Part shown: one piece after another, positions 7,322-16,678 of the stretch
Layout: each line of letters opens with the position of its first letter
How positions within the stretch are numbered: position 1 is the stretch's first letter
Assembly (NCBI RefSeq): GCF_007833355.1
Contig: NZ_CP020914.1
Span: 3,520,047 to 3,584,046, forward strand
Origin: Denitratisoma sp. DHT3
GTDB lineage: Bacteria > Pseudomonadota > Gammaproteobacteria > Burkholderiales > Rhodocyclaceae
Length of the DNA stretch: 64,000 nt
Direction: 5' to 3'
Notes under the pieces: model-generated
Database searches by the model: none
What the model was told of the DNA's origin: nothing
The model's input: the letters and a program-made list of their open reading frames with translations, nothing else
Translations under genes and position numbers: made by a program

Positions 7322-9268
7322 TTGCATATAGACCGACTCCGACTCTGCTGCATCGACCCCTCTGATGTTCGGCGTCAAACGTTGATGCTCCTCGCGCAAA
7401 GGGAAGGTTGGGAGGTCGAGATTTGCAGCGACTTGCCGGAGGCCGAGGACTTGCTGCACCGGCGCGCTCCGGATCTCATCGCCATAGCGCCGAAATTACC
7501 TTCCAGCAGCTTCGAGACCGCCCTTCAGCGGTTGCGATCCATTCCGAGCGTACAGTCGATCCCCATCGTGCTGATAGCGTCCCCAGTTGATGAAGAAACT
7601 GCGTCGAGCGCGCTCAGCGTTGGTGCGACGGAAGTTTTTCAGGACGGAAATCTGGCGACATTCCAGGCTTACCTCGTGACCTTCGCAAGGTTGGAAACCG
7701 AAGACCTGGATGGGTATCGCATTCTGATATTGGAAGATGACCGTGCAGTCGGTCAGTATTTGAAGTCCATGATCGAGGCGCTTGGCCCGAGGGTCGAACT
7801 TTTCAATTCGGAAGTGGCCGCGTTTTCCGCGGCAAGCCGTTTCCACTATGACCTGATTGTCACTGATCTCGTGCTGAAACATGGAGAGTCGGGAAACAGG
7901 TTCATCCGGCTTCTCCGGAAATCGAACGGGAAATCCGCGACGTCTCCGATCATCGCTATTTCAGGATTTGCCGACAACGCCCGAAGGGTGGAGGCCATTC
8001 GTTCGGGCGCCAACACGTATATCGTGAAACCGGTCGTCGAAGCCGAACTCCGTTCTTACATACTCAGGTTATTGCAGAAAGATCCTCCTCCCGCCCGATC
8101 CTTTGGAACGGAATCCTTTCCAAAAGACATTTCGATCTATGGGCTTTCGAACAAGGAACAATTGATATGCAGCCTGGTGGAAGCGGGTTATTCGGATAAA
8201 GGCATCGCTCGCCATCTGGGCATCAGCTATTGGACGGTGCGTACCCATCTGGGCCGCATTTTCCGAAAATGCAAGGTGGCGAATCGGGTCAAGCTGGTCA
8301 ACATTCTGCATTGTAATGTCGGTGCGACGGGGCTCATCCCATCGAGCCAGCAGCCAGCGGCCGATCCGCGGCTTGACCTCGATGCCCACGTGATTGACGG
8401 CTTGCGTTATGGTCTGATCGTCACGGATCGAAATCATCTGATACTTCAGGTGAACCCCGCATTCGCCGTGCTCACCGGATACTCGGCATCGGAAGCCGTC
8501 GGCAAAACACCGAGCATCCTGCAGTCATCCCACCAGCGACGGGAGTTTTACCAAGCACTGCATGCCGAATTGGACGAAGCGGGATGCTGGAGCGGGGAGA
8601 TCTGGAATCGCCACAAGAATGGGCAGATTTACCTGGCTTGGCTTGATATACGCCGCCTCCCGCCAGGCACGCCCAGGAATGCCCATTATGTCGGAATCAT
8701 CTGCGATATTGCGGACCGGCATCGGGAGATAGAAAGCATTCTCCAAAGCGCCTTGCATGACGCACTGACTGGACTCCCCAATCGAGCGTTGCTCAAGGAT
8801 CGGGTGCTTCATGAAATCGCCCGGGCAGGCCGCACCCAAAGCGCCTTTGCCTGCATTTTCATCGATCTTGATCGATTCAAGCCGATCAATGACGAGCATG
8901 GCCATGAAGTCGGCGACCGAGTGCTGCAGGAGGTCGCCGACCGGTTGAGAAGCGTGTTCCGTACCGCTGACACCATTGCTCGTTATGGAGGAGACGAATT
9001 TGTCGCGCTCGTACCGGATATCGTCGATCAATGCATTGCGCTTGCCATTGGCCAGAAGATATTGAGGATATTCAGCGCTCCAATCACCTTCGCCGATACG
9101 CAATACAGTCTCAACGCCAGTATCGGTATCAGCCTATATCCACGCGATGGCGACAGCTACAGGGAATTGATCGACAAGGCCGATCGATCCATGTATAGAG
9201 CCAAGAGGGCGGGGGGAGGTCAGATCCGTTTTCATGAGATGACGATCCACGAGGAAATGAGGCAATGA
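7322..9268 (+). CDS. Multidomain signalling protein: REC-REC-LuxR HTH-PAS-GGDEF
   Basis: A 648-residue protein with an unusual domain order. Residues about 5-120 form a degenerate receiver domain lacking a clear acidic pocket. Residues 130-250 form a canonical receiver with Asp139/Asp140, phospho-acceptor Asp182 (IVTDLVL) and Lys236 (VKP). Residues 272-330 are a LuxR-type helix-turn-helix (LSNKEQLICSLVEAGYSDKGIARHLG, WTVRTHLGRIFRK). Residues about 355-470 form a PAS domain. Residues 475-638 form a GGDEF diguanylate cyclase with intact GGDEF (556-560) and the RxxD product-inhibition site (547-550). The open frame begins just after a TAA at 7313, and the first start is a TTG at 7322; no ATG precedes the first domain. 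The protein would couple phosphorylation to DNA binding and c-di-GMP synthesis. Its sensor kinase is not in the window. Confidence 0.92.
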   Translation: MHIDRLRLCCIDPSDVRRQTLMLLAQREGWEVEICSDLPEAEDLLHRRAPDLIAIAPKLPSSSFETALQRLRSIPSVQSIPIVLIASPVDEETASSALSVGATEVFQDGNLATFQAYLVTFARLETEDLDGYRILILEDDRAVGQYLKSMIEALGPRVELFNSEVAAFSAASRFHYDLIVTDLVLKHGESGNRFIRLLRKSNGKSATSPIIAISGFADNARRVEAIRSGANTYIVKPVVEAELRSYILRLLQKDPPPARSFGTESFPKDISIYGLSNKEQLICSLVEAGYSDKGIARHLGISYWTVRTHLGRIFRKCKVANRVKLVNILHCNVGATGLIPSSQQPAADPRLDLDAHVIDGLRYGLIVTDRNHLILQVNPAFAVLTGYSASEAVGKTPSILQSSHQRREFYQALHAELDEAGCWSGEIWNRHKNGQIYLAWLDIRRLPPGTPRNAHYVGIICDIADRHREIESILQSALHDALTGLPNRALLKDRVLHEIARAGRTQSAFACIFIDLDRFKPINDEHGHEVGDRVLQEVADRLRSVFRTADTIARYGGDEFVALVPDIVDQCIALAIGQKILRIFSAPITFADTQYSLNASIGISLYPRDGDSYRELIDKADRSMYRAKRAGGGQIRFHEMTIHEEMRQ

Positions 9269-9366
9269 GTCGTCCTGGATTTTCGGAGATCGCCATGCCT
9301 ACCGCTTCCGATGGATGCTTCGCCGGCCGGCCGGCGCGATTTGCAAGACTTGCAAAGAAGGAAGCC

Positions 9367-9558
9367 ATGAAGACGAGAATCGCTCTGGGCTGCGCGGCGA
9401 CAATGATTTCCTTGAGCGCCTTGGCGGGGCCTGCGCCTTGGTATCTATGGGGAAGCAAAGTGAACGGAGACGTCATCTGCGCTCAAACCTCTCCCGGGGA
9501 AGGCTGGGTGCGGGCGGGAGGGCCGTTCAGGGACGCTCACTGCAAAATTCCGATCTGA
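9367..9558 (+). CDS. Small secreted protein of unknown function
   Basis: A 63-residue protein with a signal peptide (MKTRIALGCAATMISLSALA) and a mature part of about 43 residues. The mature part is rich in Trp/Tyr/Gly and has two cysteines (ICAQTSPGEGW and DAHCKIPI) that could form a disulfide in the periplasm. An AAGGA about 4-8 nt upstream supports ATG 9367 over the in-frame ATG at 9265, which overlaps the previous gene. The pattern PWYLW, CAQTSPGxGW, GGPFRDAxC recalls small conserved secreted proteins of proteobacteria, but I know no function. Confidence 0.7.
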   Translation: MKTRIALGCAATMISLSALAGPAPWYLWGSKVNGDVICAQTSPGEGWVRAGGPFRDAHCKIPI

Positions 9559-9583
9559 TGTGCGGTTGCGGGCGGCGCGCATG

Positions 9584-9621
9584 AAAAACCCCGCCGAGTG
9601 AACCGACCACGAGGCGGGGTT
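9584..9621 (-). terminator. Rho-independent terminator of the cysD-cysNC operon
   Basis: The 9-bp inverted repeat AACCCCGCC (9587-9595) and GGCGGGGTT (9613-9621) has a 17-nt loop. Read on the minus strand it is followed by five T (9588-9584), placed 48 bp after the cysNC stop. Confidence 0.8.
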
Positions 9622-9669
9622 CGGCCGGCATCCGGGCGTGCCGGATACCGGGGCAGGGCGGGCGGGAGA

Positions 9670-11586
9670 TCAGCCGGTGATTCCCAGGCGCTGCAGGGCC
9701 GCGATGATGCGGTCGGCCGACTGCTCCGGCGAGAGCGCGGTGGTGTCGATCCGGATCTCGGGGCTCTCCGGCGCTTCGTAGGGCGAATCGATGCCCGTGA
9801 AGTTCTTCAGTTCGCCGCGCCGGGCCTTCTTGTACAGGCCCTTCGGGTCGCGTTCCTCCGCGATCGACAGCGGGGTGTCGATGTAGATCTCGATGAATTC
9901 GCCGTCCGTCACCAGGTTCCGCGCCATGCGCCGTTCCGAGCGGAAGGGCGAGATGAACGAGACCAGGGTGATCAGACCCGCATCCACCATCAGCTTGGCG
10001 ACCTCGGCGACGCGGCGGATGTTCTCCACACGGTCGGCGTCGGTGAAGCCCAGGTCCTTGTTGAGACCGTGGCGCACGTTGTCGCCGTCGAGCAGATAGG
10101 TGTGGCGGCCGCTGGCGTGCAGCTTCTTCTCCACCAGGTTGGCGATGGTCGACTTGCCGGCGCCGGACAGCCCGGTCAGCCACAGTACCGCCGCCTTCTG
10201 GCCCTTGGCCACCGAGCGGGCTTCCTTGTCCACATCCACGTGCTGCATGTGGATGTTCTGCGAGCGGCGCAGGGCGAAGTGCAACTGGCCGGCGCCCACG
10301 GTGTTGTTGGTGAGGCGGTCGATGATGATGTAGCCGCCGGTGTCCGGGTTGTCCTTGTAGGCGTCGAAGGCGATGGGCCGGTCGAGGGAGAGATTGCAGA
10401 TGCCGATCTCGTTCAGTTCCAGCTTCTTCGCCGCCAGGTGCTCGAGGGTATTCACGTTCACCTTGTGCTTGATCTCGGTCACCGTGGCCGTGGCGGTCTT
10501 GGTGCCGATCTTCATCAGGTAGGAACGGCCCGGCATCATCGGCTCGTCGTGCATCCAGACCAGGGTGGTCTCGAACTGGTCCGCCACTTCGGCCGGCGCG
10601 TCGATGGTGGAGATCACGTCGCCGCGGCTGATGTCGATCTCGTCCTCCATCGTCAGGGTGATGGACTGGCCGGCGACGGCCTTGTCCAGATCGCCGCCGC
10701 GGACGACGATGCGCGCCACCTTGCTTTCCTTGCCCGAGGGCTGGACGCGGACGCGGTCGCCCGGCTTGACGGTGCCGCTGGCGATGGTGCCGGCGAAGCC
10801 GCGGAAATCCAGGTTGGGGCGGTTGACCCACTGCACCGGCAGGCGGAAGGGCAGACCCTGCAGGCGGTCCTGGTCGACCTGCACGGTTTCCAGGTAACCC
10901 ATCAGCGTGGGGCCGTGGTACCAGGGGGTGTTCTCGCTGGGCTCCAGCATGTTGTCGCCCTTCAGCGCCGACAGCGGAATGGCGGTGATGTCGGCGAGGC
11001 CGATCTGCTTGGCGAACTCGCGGTATTCCTCCTCGATGGCGCGGAAGGTCTTTTCCGAGTAGTCCATCAGGTCCATCTTGTTGATGGCCAGCACGATGTG
11101 GCGGATGCCGATCAGGGACACCAGATAGCTGTGGCGCCGGGTCTGCGTCAGCACGCCCTTGCGCGCGTCGATCAGGATCACCGCCACGTCGGCGGTGGAG
11201 GCGCCGGTCACCATGTTGCGGGTGTACTGCTCGTGGCCCGGCGTGTCCGCGACGATGAACTTGCGTTTGTCGGTGGAGAAGAAGCGGTAGGCCACGTCGA
11301 TGGTGATGCCCTGTTCGCGCTCGGCGGACAGGCCATCGACCAGCAGGGCGAAGTCCAGGTCGCCGCCCTGGGTGCCGACCTTCTTGGAGTCGGCTTCGAG
11401 CGCCGCCAGCTGGTCTTCGAACAGCATCTTGGATTCGTAGAGCAGGCGGCCGATCACCGTGCTCTTGCCGTCATCCACGCTGCCGCAGGTGATGAAGCGC
11501 AAGAGGCTCTTGTACTGGTGCGACTTGAGGTATTGCTCGATGTCGCTGGCGATCAGCTCGCGATCTTTTTCGACGACTTGAGACAT
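9670..11586 (-). CDS. cysNC: Bifunctional sulfate adenylyltransferase subunit 1 / adenylylsulfate kinase
   Basis: A 638-residue fusion. The N-terminal part is the EF-Tu-like GTPase CysN with P-loop GSVDDGKS (35-42), DTPGHEQY (114-121) and NKMD (169-172), followed by beta-barrel domains. From about residue 465 it is APS kinase CysC with its own P-loop GLSGAGKS (472-479) and DGDNVRHGL. CysN drives ATP sulfurylase (with CysD) by GTP hydrolysis, and CysC phosphorylates APS to PAPS. The start ATG overlaps the cysD stop as TAATG, so translation is coupled. Function is assimilatory sulfate activation in the cytosol. Confidence 0.97.
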   Translation of the reverse strand: MSQVVEKDRELIASDIEQYLKSHQYKSLLRFITCGSVDDGKSTVIGRLLYESKMLFEDQLAALEADSKKVGTQGGDLDFALLVDGLSAEREQGITIDVAYRFFSTDKRKFIVADTPGHEQYTRNMVTGASTADVAVILIDARKGVLTQTRRHSYLVSLIGIRHIVLAINKMDLMDYSEKTFRAIEEEYREFAKQIGLADITAIPLSALKGDNMLEPSENTPWYHGPTLMGYLETVQVDQDRLQGLPFRLPVQWVNRPNLDFRGFAGTIASGTVKPGDRVRVQPSGKESKVARIVVRGGDLDKAVAGQSITLTMEDEIDISRGDVISTIDAPAEVADQFETTLVWMHDEPMMPGRSYLMKIGTKTATATVTEIKHKVNVNTLEHLAAKKLELNEIGICNLSLDRPIAFDAYKDNPDTGGYIIIDRLTNNTVGAGQLHFALRRSQNIHMQHVDVDKEARSVAKGQKAAVLWLTGLSGAGKSTIANLVEKKLHASGRHTYLLDGDNVRHGLNKDLGFTDADRVENIRRVAEVAKLMVDAGLITLVSFISPFRSERRMARNLVTDGEFIEIYIDTPLSIAEERDPKGLYKKARRGELKNFTGIDSPYEAPESPEIRIDTTALSPEQSADRIIAALQRLGITG

Positions 11587-13502
11587 TAGAAGTAGCCCTC
11601 CTGTTTCTTCTTTTCCATGGAGCCGGCGGAGTCATGGTCGATGACCCGGCCCTGGCGTTCGGACGTGGTGGTCAGCAGCATCTCCTGGATGATGGCCGGC
11701 AGGGTGTCGGCGGTTGATTCCACCGCGCCGGTCAGCGGGTAGCAGCCCAGGGTGCGGAAGCGCACGCTGCGCATCATCGGCACTTCGCCGGGGCGCAGCG
11801 GCATGCGCTCGTCGTCCACCATGATCAGGGTGCCGTCGCGCTCCACCACCGGCCGTTCGGCGGCATAGTAGAGCGGGACGATGGGAATGTTCTCCAGGTA
11901 GATGTATTGCCAGATGTCCAGCTCGGTCCAGTTGGAGAGCGGGAACACCCGGATGCTCTCGCCCTTGTGCTTGCGGGCGTTGTAGAGCCTCCACAGCTCG
12001 GGGCGCTGGTTCTTCGGGTCCCAGCGGTGCTGGGCGGAGCGGAAGGAGAAGATGCGCTCCTTGGCGCGGGATTTCTCCTCGTCGCGCCGCGCGCCGCCGA
12101 AGGCCGCGTCGAAACCGTACTGGTCCAGCGCCTGCTTCAGGCCCTGGGTCTTCATCACGTCGGTGTGGATCGCCGAGCCGTGGGTGAAGGGGTTGATGTC
12201 CATCTCCACCCCTTCCGGATTGATGTGCACCAGCAGGTCCATGCCCAGTTCCTTGGCCATGCGGTCGCGGAAGGTGTACATCTCCTTGAACTTCCAGCGG
12301 GTGTCCACGTGCAGCAGGGGGAAGGGCGGGACGGCGGGATAGAAGGCCTTGACGGCCAGATGCAGCATGACCGCGCTGTCCTTGCCGATGGAATAGAGCA
12401 TCACCGGATTGTCGGCTTCCGCCACGACCTCCCGGATGATGTGGATGCTCTCCGCCTCGAGGCGTTGCAAATGGGTAAGGGACATTTCTTTGCTCGCTCC
12501 TTTCGGATGGCCGCTATTGGCCGATCTTTTGGTGTATTGAGAAATTGAATGTTTTATTTCTTGGGTGGCTGTGGAAGCCGGCTTGGCGGCCGGTCTGGAA
12601 GTGATTCTGCGCTTGGTGGCGGGGGCTGTGGGGGCCGGTGCGGGTGCGGCGGCCGGTGTCGTCGCCGGCGCGCTGCCCTGACCGCTGCCGGGCATGGCGA
12701 AGGCCTCGATGCGATCGGCGTGGTCGGCGAGCCAGGACTTCACGGTCGCGGTGCGCTCCAGGTCGATGCCGTCGCCGATCAGCATCAGGCGGCGCCCGAC
12801 GTCCCGGCTCAGGCGTTCGAGAAAGTCGCTCAGGATGTCGGCCTTGAGGCTTCCCGTATAGACCTGCCAGCGCAGCTTGCCGCGATTGGAGATGGCGCCC
12901 AGGATGCCCTGGCGCTGCGGGCGCTTGCCGCTGCCGTCCGTGGGATTGGCGGCGGCGCCGGGCAGGGCGGACTCCAGCAGCCATTGGATCTCGGCGCCTT
13001 CGCTGCGGGCGCGCTCGGCCAGCAGCGGATACTGGTTCTTCAGCCAGCGCCGGGCTTCGGCGGGCAATTGGTCCTCGGCGAGGTCCAGCGGACGGGTCTG
13101 GCTGAAACCCCAGCGCTTGAGATAGAGGGCCACGGTGCGTGGCGCCAGAGTGATGTCGCAGCGCTGGCGGATCAGTTCGGCCACCGCCTCGCTGTGCCAC
13201 AGGGCGCTGGGCAGTTGCAACCGCTCGGGCGACTGGCCGCAGATCAGTTGGCGGATCTGGGTTTCCTGCGCCGCGTCCAGGCTGCGCTGTTCCCCGGTGT
13301 TGCGGCCGCGGGGCTTGGCGGCGACGGCGTCCCAGCCCCCTTCCTTGTAAGCCTTGTGGGCGGCGATCACCGTCGGCGCGCTGAGTTCGGTCTGGGCCGC
13401 CACGTCGGCGACCTTCATGCCCGTCAGGCGCAACTTGACCGCGAGACGGCGCCGCTCGTTGAGCACTTCCAGGGGGATGTTGCGGCCGTCCTTGGTGGTC
13501 AT
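11586..13502 (-). CDS. cysD: Sulfate adenylyltransferase subunit 2 in frame behind an IS630-like transposase-derived domain
   Basis: One uninterrupted 638-codon frame. Residues 340-638 are complete CysD (begins [17 protein letters not shown]-loop [13 protein letters not shown]; ends EGYF), which makes APS from sulfate and ATP with CysN. Residues 1-339 are not CysD. They contain helix-turn-helix motifs ([37 protein letters not shown]) and a DDE-like fold resembling IS630 transposases. The usual first Asp position is Leu (QWLLESA, 173-179), one Asp remains (IGDG, 242-245), and the frame leaves the family at AMPGSG before the usual catalytic Glu. An Ala/Pro/Thr-rich linker (276-312) follows. An AGGAG 11 nt before ATG 12485 suggests CysD (299 residues, 11586-12485) can also be made alone. 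Whether the fusion is translated or only read open is undecided. Confidence 0.85.
   Translation of the reverse strand: MTTKDGRNIPLEVLNERRRLAVKLRLTGMKVADVAAQTELSAPTVIAAHKAYKEGGWDAVAAKPRGRNTGEQRSLDAAQETQIRQLICGQSPERLQLPSALWHSEAVAELIRQRCDITLAPRTVALYLKRWGFSQTRPLDLAEDQLPAEARRWLKNQYPLLAERARSEGAEIQWLLESALPGAAANPTDGSGKRPQRQGILGAISNRGKLRWQVYTGSLKADILSDFLERLSRDVGRRLMLIGDGIDLERTATVKSWLADHADRIEAFAMPGSGQGSAPATTPAAAPAPAPTAPATKRRITSRPAAKPASTATQEIKHSISQYTKRSANSGHPKGASKEMSLTHLQRLEAESIHIIREVVAEADNPVMLYSIGKDSAVMLHLAVKAFYPAVPPFPLLHVDTRWKFKEMYTFRDRMAKELGMDLLVHINPEGVEMDINPFTHGSAIHTDVMKTQGLKQALDQYGFDAAFGGARRDEEKSRAKERIFSFRSAQHRWDPKNQRPELWRLYNARKHKGESIRVFPLSNWTELDIWQYIYLENIPIVPLYYAAERPVVERDGTLIMVDDERMPLRPGEVPMMRSVRFRTLGCYPLTGAVESTADTLPAIIQEMLLTTTSERQGRVIDHDSAGSMEKKKQEGYF
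12486..13502 (-). other. Degenerate IS630-like HTH/DDE segment, possible domesticated DNA-binding protein
   Basis: This is the N-terminal 339 codons of the frame ending in cysD. Intact helix-turn-helix motifs, loss of two of the expected three catalytic acids and conserved reading openness over 1 kb fit a former transposase kept as a DNA-binding factor rather than a mobile element. No terminal inverted repeats or target duplications are evident. The final 25 or so codons (from IKHSISQY to KGASKE) look like an untranslated leader read through: they are AT-richer and contain the cysD ribosome-binding site. Confidence 0.6.
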
Positions 13503-13626
13503 GAGATTTGTCTAAATGTTAAACAATTAAATGCTTAATGCAATAAATTAAAATGCACTGTACAATCGTTTTCGCAATGCAGTCAAGCAAAATCTATAAA
13601 CCGGATTGGAGTCAGGAGGAACACAT
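13503..13626. promoter_or_regulatory. AT-rich divergent promoter region between the cysD frame and cysQ
   Basis: A 124-bp spacer that is far more AT-rich than the flanking genes, with repeated ATTAAA/TTAAT tracts and the TGCTTAATGCA partial palindrome near 13530-13542. It must contain promoters in both directions. On the plus strand an AGGAGG precedes the cysQ ATG by 7 nt. It is a plausible binding site for the helix-turn-helix protein encoded immediately to its left; this is inference. Confidence 0.55.
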
Positions 13627-14403
13627 ATGAGTACCGCGATCAACCGCGCTGAACTGCTGGAGCGCCTGCTTCCCGTGGCCCGGGCCGCGGGCCGGGCCAT
13701 CATGGACATCTACGCCACCGACTTCGCCGTGCGCGGCAAGTCGGATGCCTCGCCGGTGACCGAGGCCGACGAAAAAGCCGAGGCGGTGATCCTGCCGGAA
13801 CTGGCCAGGCTGACACCGGACATCCCCGTGGTGTCCGAGGAGGAGGCCTCCGCCGGCCGCATCCCCGCCGTCGCCGGCCGCTTCTGGCTGGTGGACCCGC
13901 TGGACGGCACCAAGGAATTCATCAACCGCAACGGCGAATTCACGGTGAACATCGCCCTGATCGACAACCACCGGCCGGTGCTGGGCGTGGTCCTGGCGCC
14001 GGCGCTGGAGCGGATGTTCGCCGGCGCCGAGGGCGTGGGCGCGTTCGTCGAGGAGAAGGGCCAGCGCCGCGCGATCCACTGCCGCGAAGTGCCCGCCGAG
14101 GGCCTGACCGTGGTGGCCAGCCGTTCCCACGGCGACGCCGAGGCGCTGGAGAAATTCCTCGCCGGGCGCAAGGTGGCGAGCCAGACCAATGCCGGTTCGT
14201 CCCTCAAGCTGTGCCTGGTGGCGGCGGGCGAGGCCGATCTCTACCCGCGCCTGGGGCGCACCATGGAGTGGGACATCGCCGCCGGCGACTCGGTGCTGCG
14301 GGCCGCGGGCGGCATCGTCAAGACCCTGGACGGCGCGCCGCTGGCCTACGGCAAGCAGGGTTTCGACAACCCCCACTTCTACGCGGGCGGCCTGGGCGCC
14401 TGA
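13627..14403 (+). CDS. cysQ: 3'(2'),5'-bisphosphate nucleotidase
   Basis: A 258-residue member of the inositol monophosphatase superfamily. The metal site is visible as EEEASAG (Glu71) and WLVDPLDGTKEF (Asp90, Asp93), with the C-terminal WDIAAGDSVLRAAGG. It removes the 3'-phosphate from PAP (and PAPS), which clears the by-product of PAPS reduction. Its divergent position beside cysD-cysNC fits that role. Start ATG 13627 follows AGGAGG by 7 nt. A hairpin terminator follows the stop. Confidence 0.95.
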   Translation: MSTAINRAELLERLLPVARAAGRAIMDIYATDFAVRGKSDASPVTEADEKAEAVILPELARLTPDIPVVSEEEASAGRIPAVAGRFWLVDPLDGTKEFINRNGEFTVNIALIDNHRPVLGVVLAPALERMFAGAEGVGAFVEEKGQRRAIHCREVPAEGLTVVASRSHGDAEALEKFLAGRKVASQTNAGSSLKLCLVAAGEADLYPRLGRTMEWDIAAGDSVLRAAGGIVKTLDGAPLAYGKQGFDNPHFYAGGLGA

Positions 14404-14412
14404 CGCCGTTCC

Positions 14413-14438
14413 CGCCGGGGGGGCTCCTCCCGGCGTTT
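14413..14438 (+). terminator. Probable terminator of cysQ
   Basis: A 7-bp stem CGCCGGG (14413-14419) and CCCGGCG (14429-14435) with a 9-nt loop is followed by TTT, 10 bp after the cysQ stop. The T-run is short. Confidence 0.6.
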
Positions 14439-14552
14439 CCGGTCAATCGGGCCGGCGCCGCGATGGTGACGGCGCCGGCCCGATTGCGCATTCCCGGTCC
14501 CCGCACCGGGCCGCGGTCCGGCATCCGTGCCAGCGGACATCGGCTGCGGGAC

Positions 14553-14617
14553 TGAACAGATTCGTCCCCCGAATGAGCGTTTTCAACCTGTGACGGCGCT
14601 CGCCCCCTATCCATAAT
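14553..14617 (+). promoter_or_regulatory. Composite operator/promoter, copy A (upstream of the molybdoenzyme operon)
   Basis: Half-site 1 is TGAACAGATTCGTCCCC at 14553-14569. Half-site 2 is TGAGCGTTTTCAACCTG at 14574-14590, exactly 21 bp later. The -10 hexamer CATAAT is at 14612-14617, 59 bp after the first base, and is followed by CGT as in copies B and D. There is no good -35 box, consistent with a promoter that needs an activator bound next to it. The 21-bp direct-repeat spacing is typical of AraC-family sites. Two AraC genes lie at 21612 and 28675. Confidence 0.75.
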
Positions 14618-14696
14618 CGTCCCCACTCGCAGCCTTCGGGCTGCACATCCCGGGCGCCCGATGCCCGCGGTGTTCGTGGACATGGAGACGGCATTT

Positions 14697-15365
14697 ATGC
14701 GATGGGGCATGACCATAGACCTTGCGCGCTGCACCGGCTGCTACGGCTGCGTGATGGCCTGCAAGCAGGAGCACAGCACGCCTTCGGGAATCCACTTCCG
14801 GCGCATGATGTTCGAGGAAGTGGGGGAATATCCGAAAGCGATCCGCCTCCACGCGCCGGTGCAGTGCAACCATTGCGCGACGCCGCCCTGCGTGCCGGTG
14901 TGCCCGACCAAGGCCACCTACAAGCGCGACGACGGCCTGGTGCTGGTCGATGCCGACGTCTGCATCGGCTGCGGCTACTGCATGACCGCCTGCCCCTACG
15001 AGCATCGCCACTTCGTCGGCGACAAGCCGGGGCATTTCGACGAGGGCCTGACGCCGCATGAGCTGAAAGGCGGCGAAGCCGGCCACGACTGGGAATCGAA
15101 GCGTGACACGGTGGTCAAGTGCACCTTCTGCCAGCACCGCCTGGACAAGGCCAGGGAGACCGGCCTGACGCCGGGCGTGGATCGCGAGGTGACGCCGGCC
15201 TGCGTCAATACCTGTCCTTCCAACGCCATGGAGTTCGGCGATCTGGACGATCCCGACAGCAGGATCAGCCGCCTGATCCACGAGCGCCAGGGCTTCCCGC
15301 TGCTGCCCGAGGCGGGCACCCAGCCGTCCATCTTCTATCTGCCGGGCGATCCGCCGCGGGAATGA
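14697..15365 (+). CDS. DmsB-like iron-sulfur electron-transfer subunit
   Basis: A protein of about 222 residues with four cysteine clusters of the ferredoxin type: CTGCYGCVMAC, CNHCATPPCVPVCP, CIGCGYCMTACPY and CTFCQHR with CVNTCPS. These are enough for four 4Fe-4S centres, as in DmsB/PsrB. It would pass electrons between the molybdenum subunit (16679) and the membrane anchor (15409). ATG 14697 has GGAGA about 7-11 nt upstream; in-frame ATGs at 14661 and 14682 are possible. It is the first gene of a four-gene operon preceded by operator copy A. No signal sequence is present. Confidence 0.93.
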   Translation: MRWGMTIDLARCTGCYGCVMACKQEHSTPSGIHFRRMMFEEVGEYPKAIRLHAPVQCNHCATPPCVPVCPTKATYKRDDGLVLVDADVCIGCGYCMTACPYEHRHFVGDKPGHFDEGLTPHELKGGEAGHDWESKRDTVVKCTFCQHRLDKARETGLTPGVDREVTPACVNTCPSNAMEFGDLDDPDSRISRLIHERQGFPLLPEAGTQPSIFYLPGDPPRE

Positions 15366-15408
15366 CTTTCCGCCCTCCGACCACATAAAGCGTATCGGGA
15401 CACAGAAC

Positions 15409-16314
15409 ATGCCACACACCTCAATGCCACCGGAAATCCTCAAGGGCACGGCGACCCAGTGGTCGAGCACCGCCCACCTGCAAACCAAGTGGGACTGGCG
15501 CGCCGTCGGCAACTTCATCGGCGGCGGCAGTGGCGCCGGCCTCCTGCTGGCGGCCACCCTGCTGGCGCCGTCGATCCAGGTGTACCGGGCGCAGGCGGCC
15601 CTGGGCCTGGCGATCGTCGCGCTGGGGCTGCTCTGCATCATGGCCAAGATGGGCCGGCCGACGCGGGCCTTCAACATCTTCCGCCATGTGCGGACCTCCT
15701 GGATGACGCGCGAGGGCTTCGCCATGCCCACCCTGTTTGGTTGCGGCGCGCTTTCCCTGCTGCCGCCGGCCGTCGGCGCGATGGCCTGGGGCGCCACGCT
15801 CTCGGCCCTGATCTTCCTCTATTGCCAGGCCCGCATCCTGGAAAAGGCGAAAGGCATCCCGGTCTGGGCCGATCCGCGCATCGTCCCGCTGATCGTCGCC
15901 ACCGGCCTGGCCGAAGGCGCGGGCCTGGCGCTCGTCTGCGCCGCCTTGCTGCCGGGGGGCGTTGCGCCGGCCCTGGCGGGGCTGGCGCTCGCCGCCCTGG
16001 CGCTGCGCCACGTCGCCTGGCGCCGCTATCGGCGCAGCCTGGGGCATCCTGGCGTGCCGCGGGAGTCGATCGAGGTGCTGGACGCCTTCGCCGGCAATTT
16101 CGAGGTCTCGGGCCAGTGGCTGCCCGCCGCGCTGCTGGTCGCGGCGATTGGTCTCGGCGCGCCGGCCCTCGACGGCTTCTCGGCAGCGGCCGGCCTGATC
16201 GTCGCCGCCACGGGCTGGGCCTTGAAGTACACCCTGGTCACGCGGGCGGCCTTCTTCCACCGCAAGAGCTTTTCCCTCTCGGCCATGATGGCCCGGGGTA
16301 GCGCCCGCCCCTGA
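15409..16314 (+). CDS. DmsC-like membrane anchor subunit
   Basis: A 301-residue polytopic membrane protein with about eight hydrophobic segments, for example AGLLLAATLLAPSI, ALGLAIVALGLLCIM and LLVAAIGLGAPAL. The segments NIFRHVRTSWMTREGF and DAFAGNFEVSGQW are typical of the DmsC/anaerobic DMSO-reductase anchor family. It would link the Fe-S and molybdenum subunits to the quinone pool. Spacing of 43 bp from the Fe-S gene and 7 bp to the next gene indicates one transcript. Confidence 0.9.
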   Translation: MPHTSMPPEILKGTATQWSSTAHLQTKWDWRAVGNFIGGGSGAGLLLAATLLAPSIQVYRAQAALGLAIVALGLLCIMAKMGRPTRAFNIFRHVRTSWMTREGFAMPTLFGCGALSLLPPAVGAMAWGATLSALIFLYCQARILEKAKGIPVWADPRIVPLIVATGLAEGAGLALVCAALLPGGVAPALAGLALAALALRHVAWRRYRRSLGHPGVPRESIEVLDAFAGNFEVSGQWLPAALLVAAIGLGAPALDGFSAAAGLIVAATGWALKYTLVTRAAFFHRKSFSLSAMMARGSARP

Positions 16315-16321
16315 GGCGACT

Positions 16322-16654
16322 ATGGACGAACATTCGATCAACGCCAGCGTCATGCTGCACGGCTTCCCGGATCTGGGGCTGGGTGGCGGCAACCGCCCGA
16401 CGGTCGCGCTGACCCTGGCGCCCGGACGATTGACCGGGCGGCGCATCTATGTCGCCCTGCTGGAGCGCTTCGGCGCCATCCTGGCGCCGGCGCTGGGGCC
16501 CGCCCGCGAGGCCGGCTGCAAGCTGAAGAACGTGCATCTCTTCGCCAACGACAAGGCGATCAACGACGCGGACGAGGTCCTTGACGCCCACATCGACGCG
16601 GAAGGCCGGATCCGTGTGCTGCTGATCCTGGTGAAGGCCATCGCCAGTGGCTAA
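16322..16654 (+). CDS. Small protein, possibly MoaD/ubiquitin-like beta-grasp
   Basis: A 110-residue protein between the anchor and molybdenum subunits. The order of strands and helix (PTVALTLAPG, RIYVALLERFGAILAPAL, NVHLFANDKAIN, RIRVLLILVKAIASG) resembles MoaD/ThiS, which end in Gly-Gly. Here the end is Ala-Ser-Gly, so sulfur-carrier function by thiocarboxylation is doubtful without processing. It could be a dedicated cofactor or assembly partner of the molybdoenzyme. The assignment rests on pattern and context only. Confidence 0.5.
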   Translation: MDEHSINASVMLHGFPDLGLGGGNRPTVALTLAPGRLTGRRIYVALLERFGAILAPALGPAREAGCKLKNVHLFANDKAINDADEVLDAHIDAEGRIRVLLILVKAIASG

Positions 16655-16678
16655 CTCAAACTCATTGAGGCTATTTCC

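Noticed and set aside
12486..13502. Active IS630 insertion sequence
   Set aside because: Catalytic acids are missing, no terminal inverted repeats or TA duplications are seen, and the frame runs into cysD.
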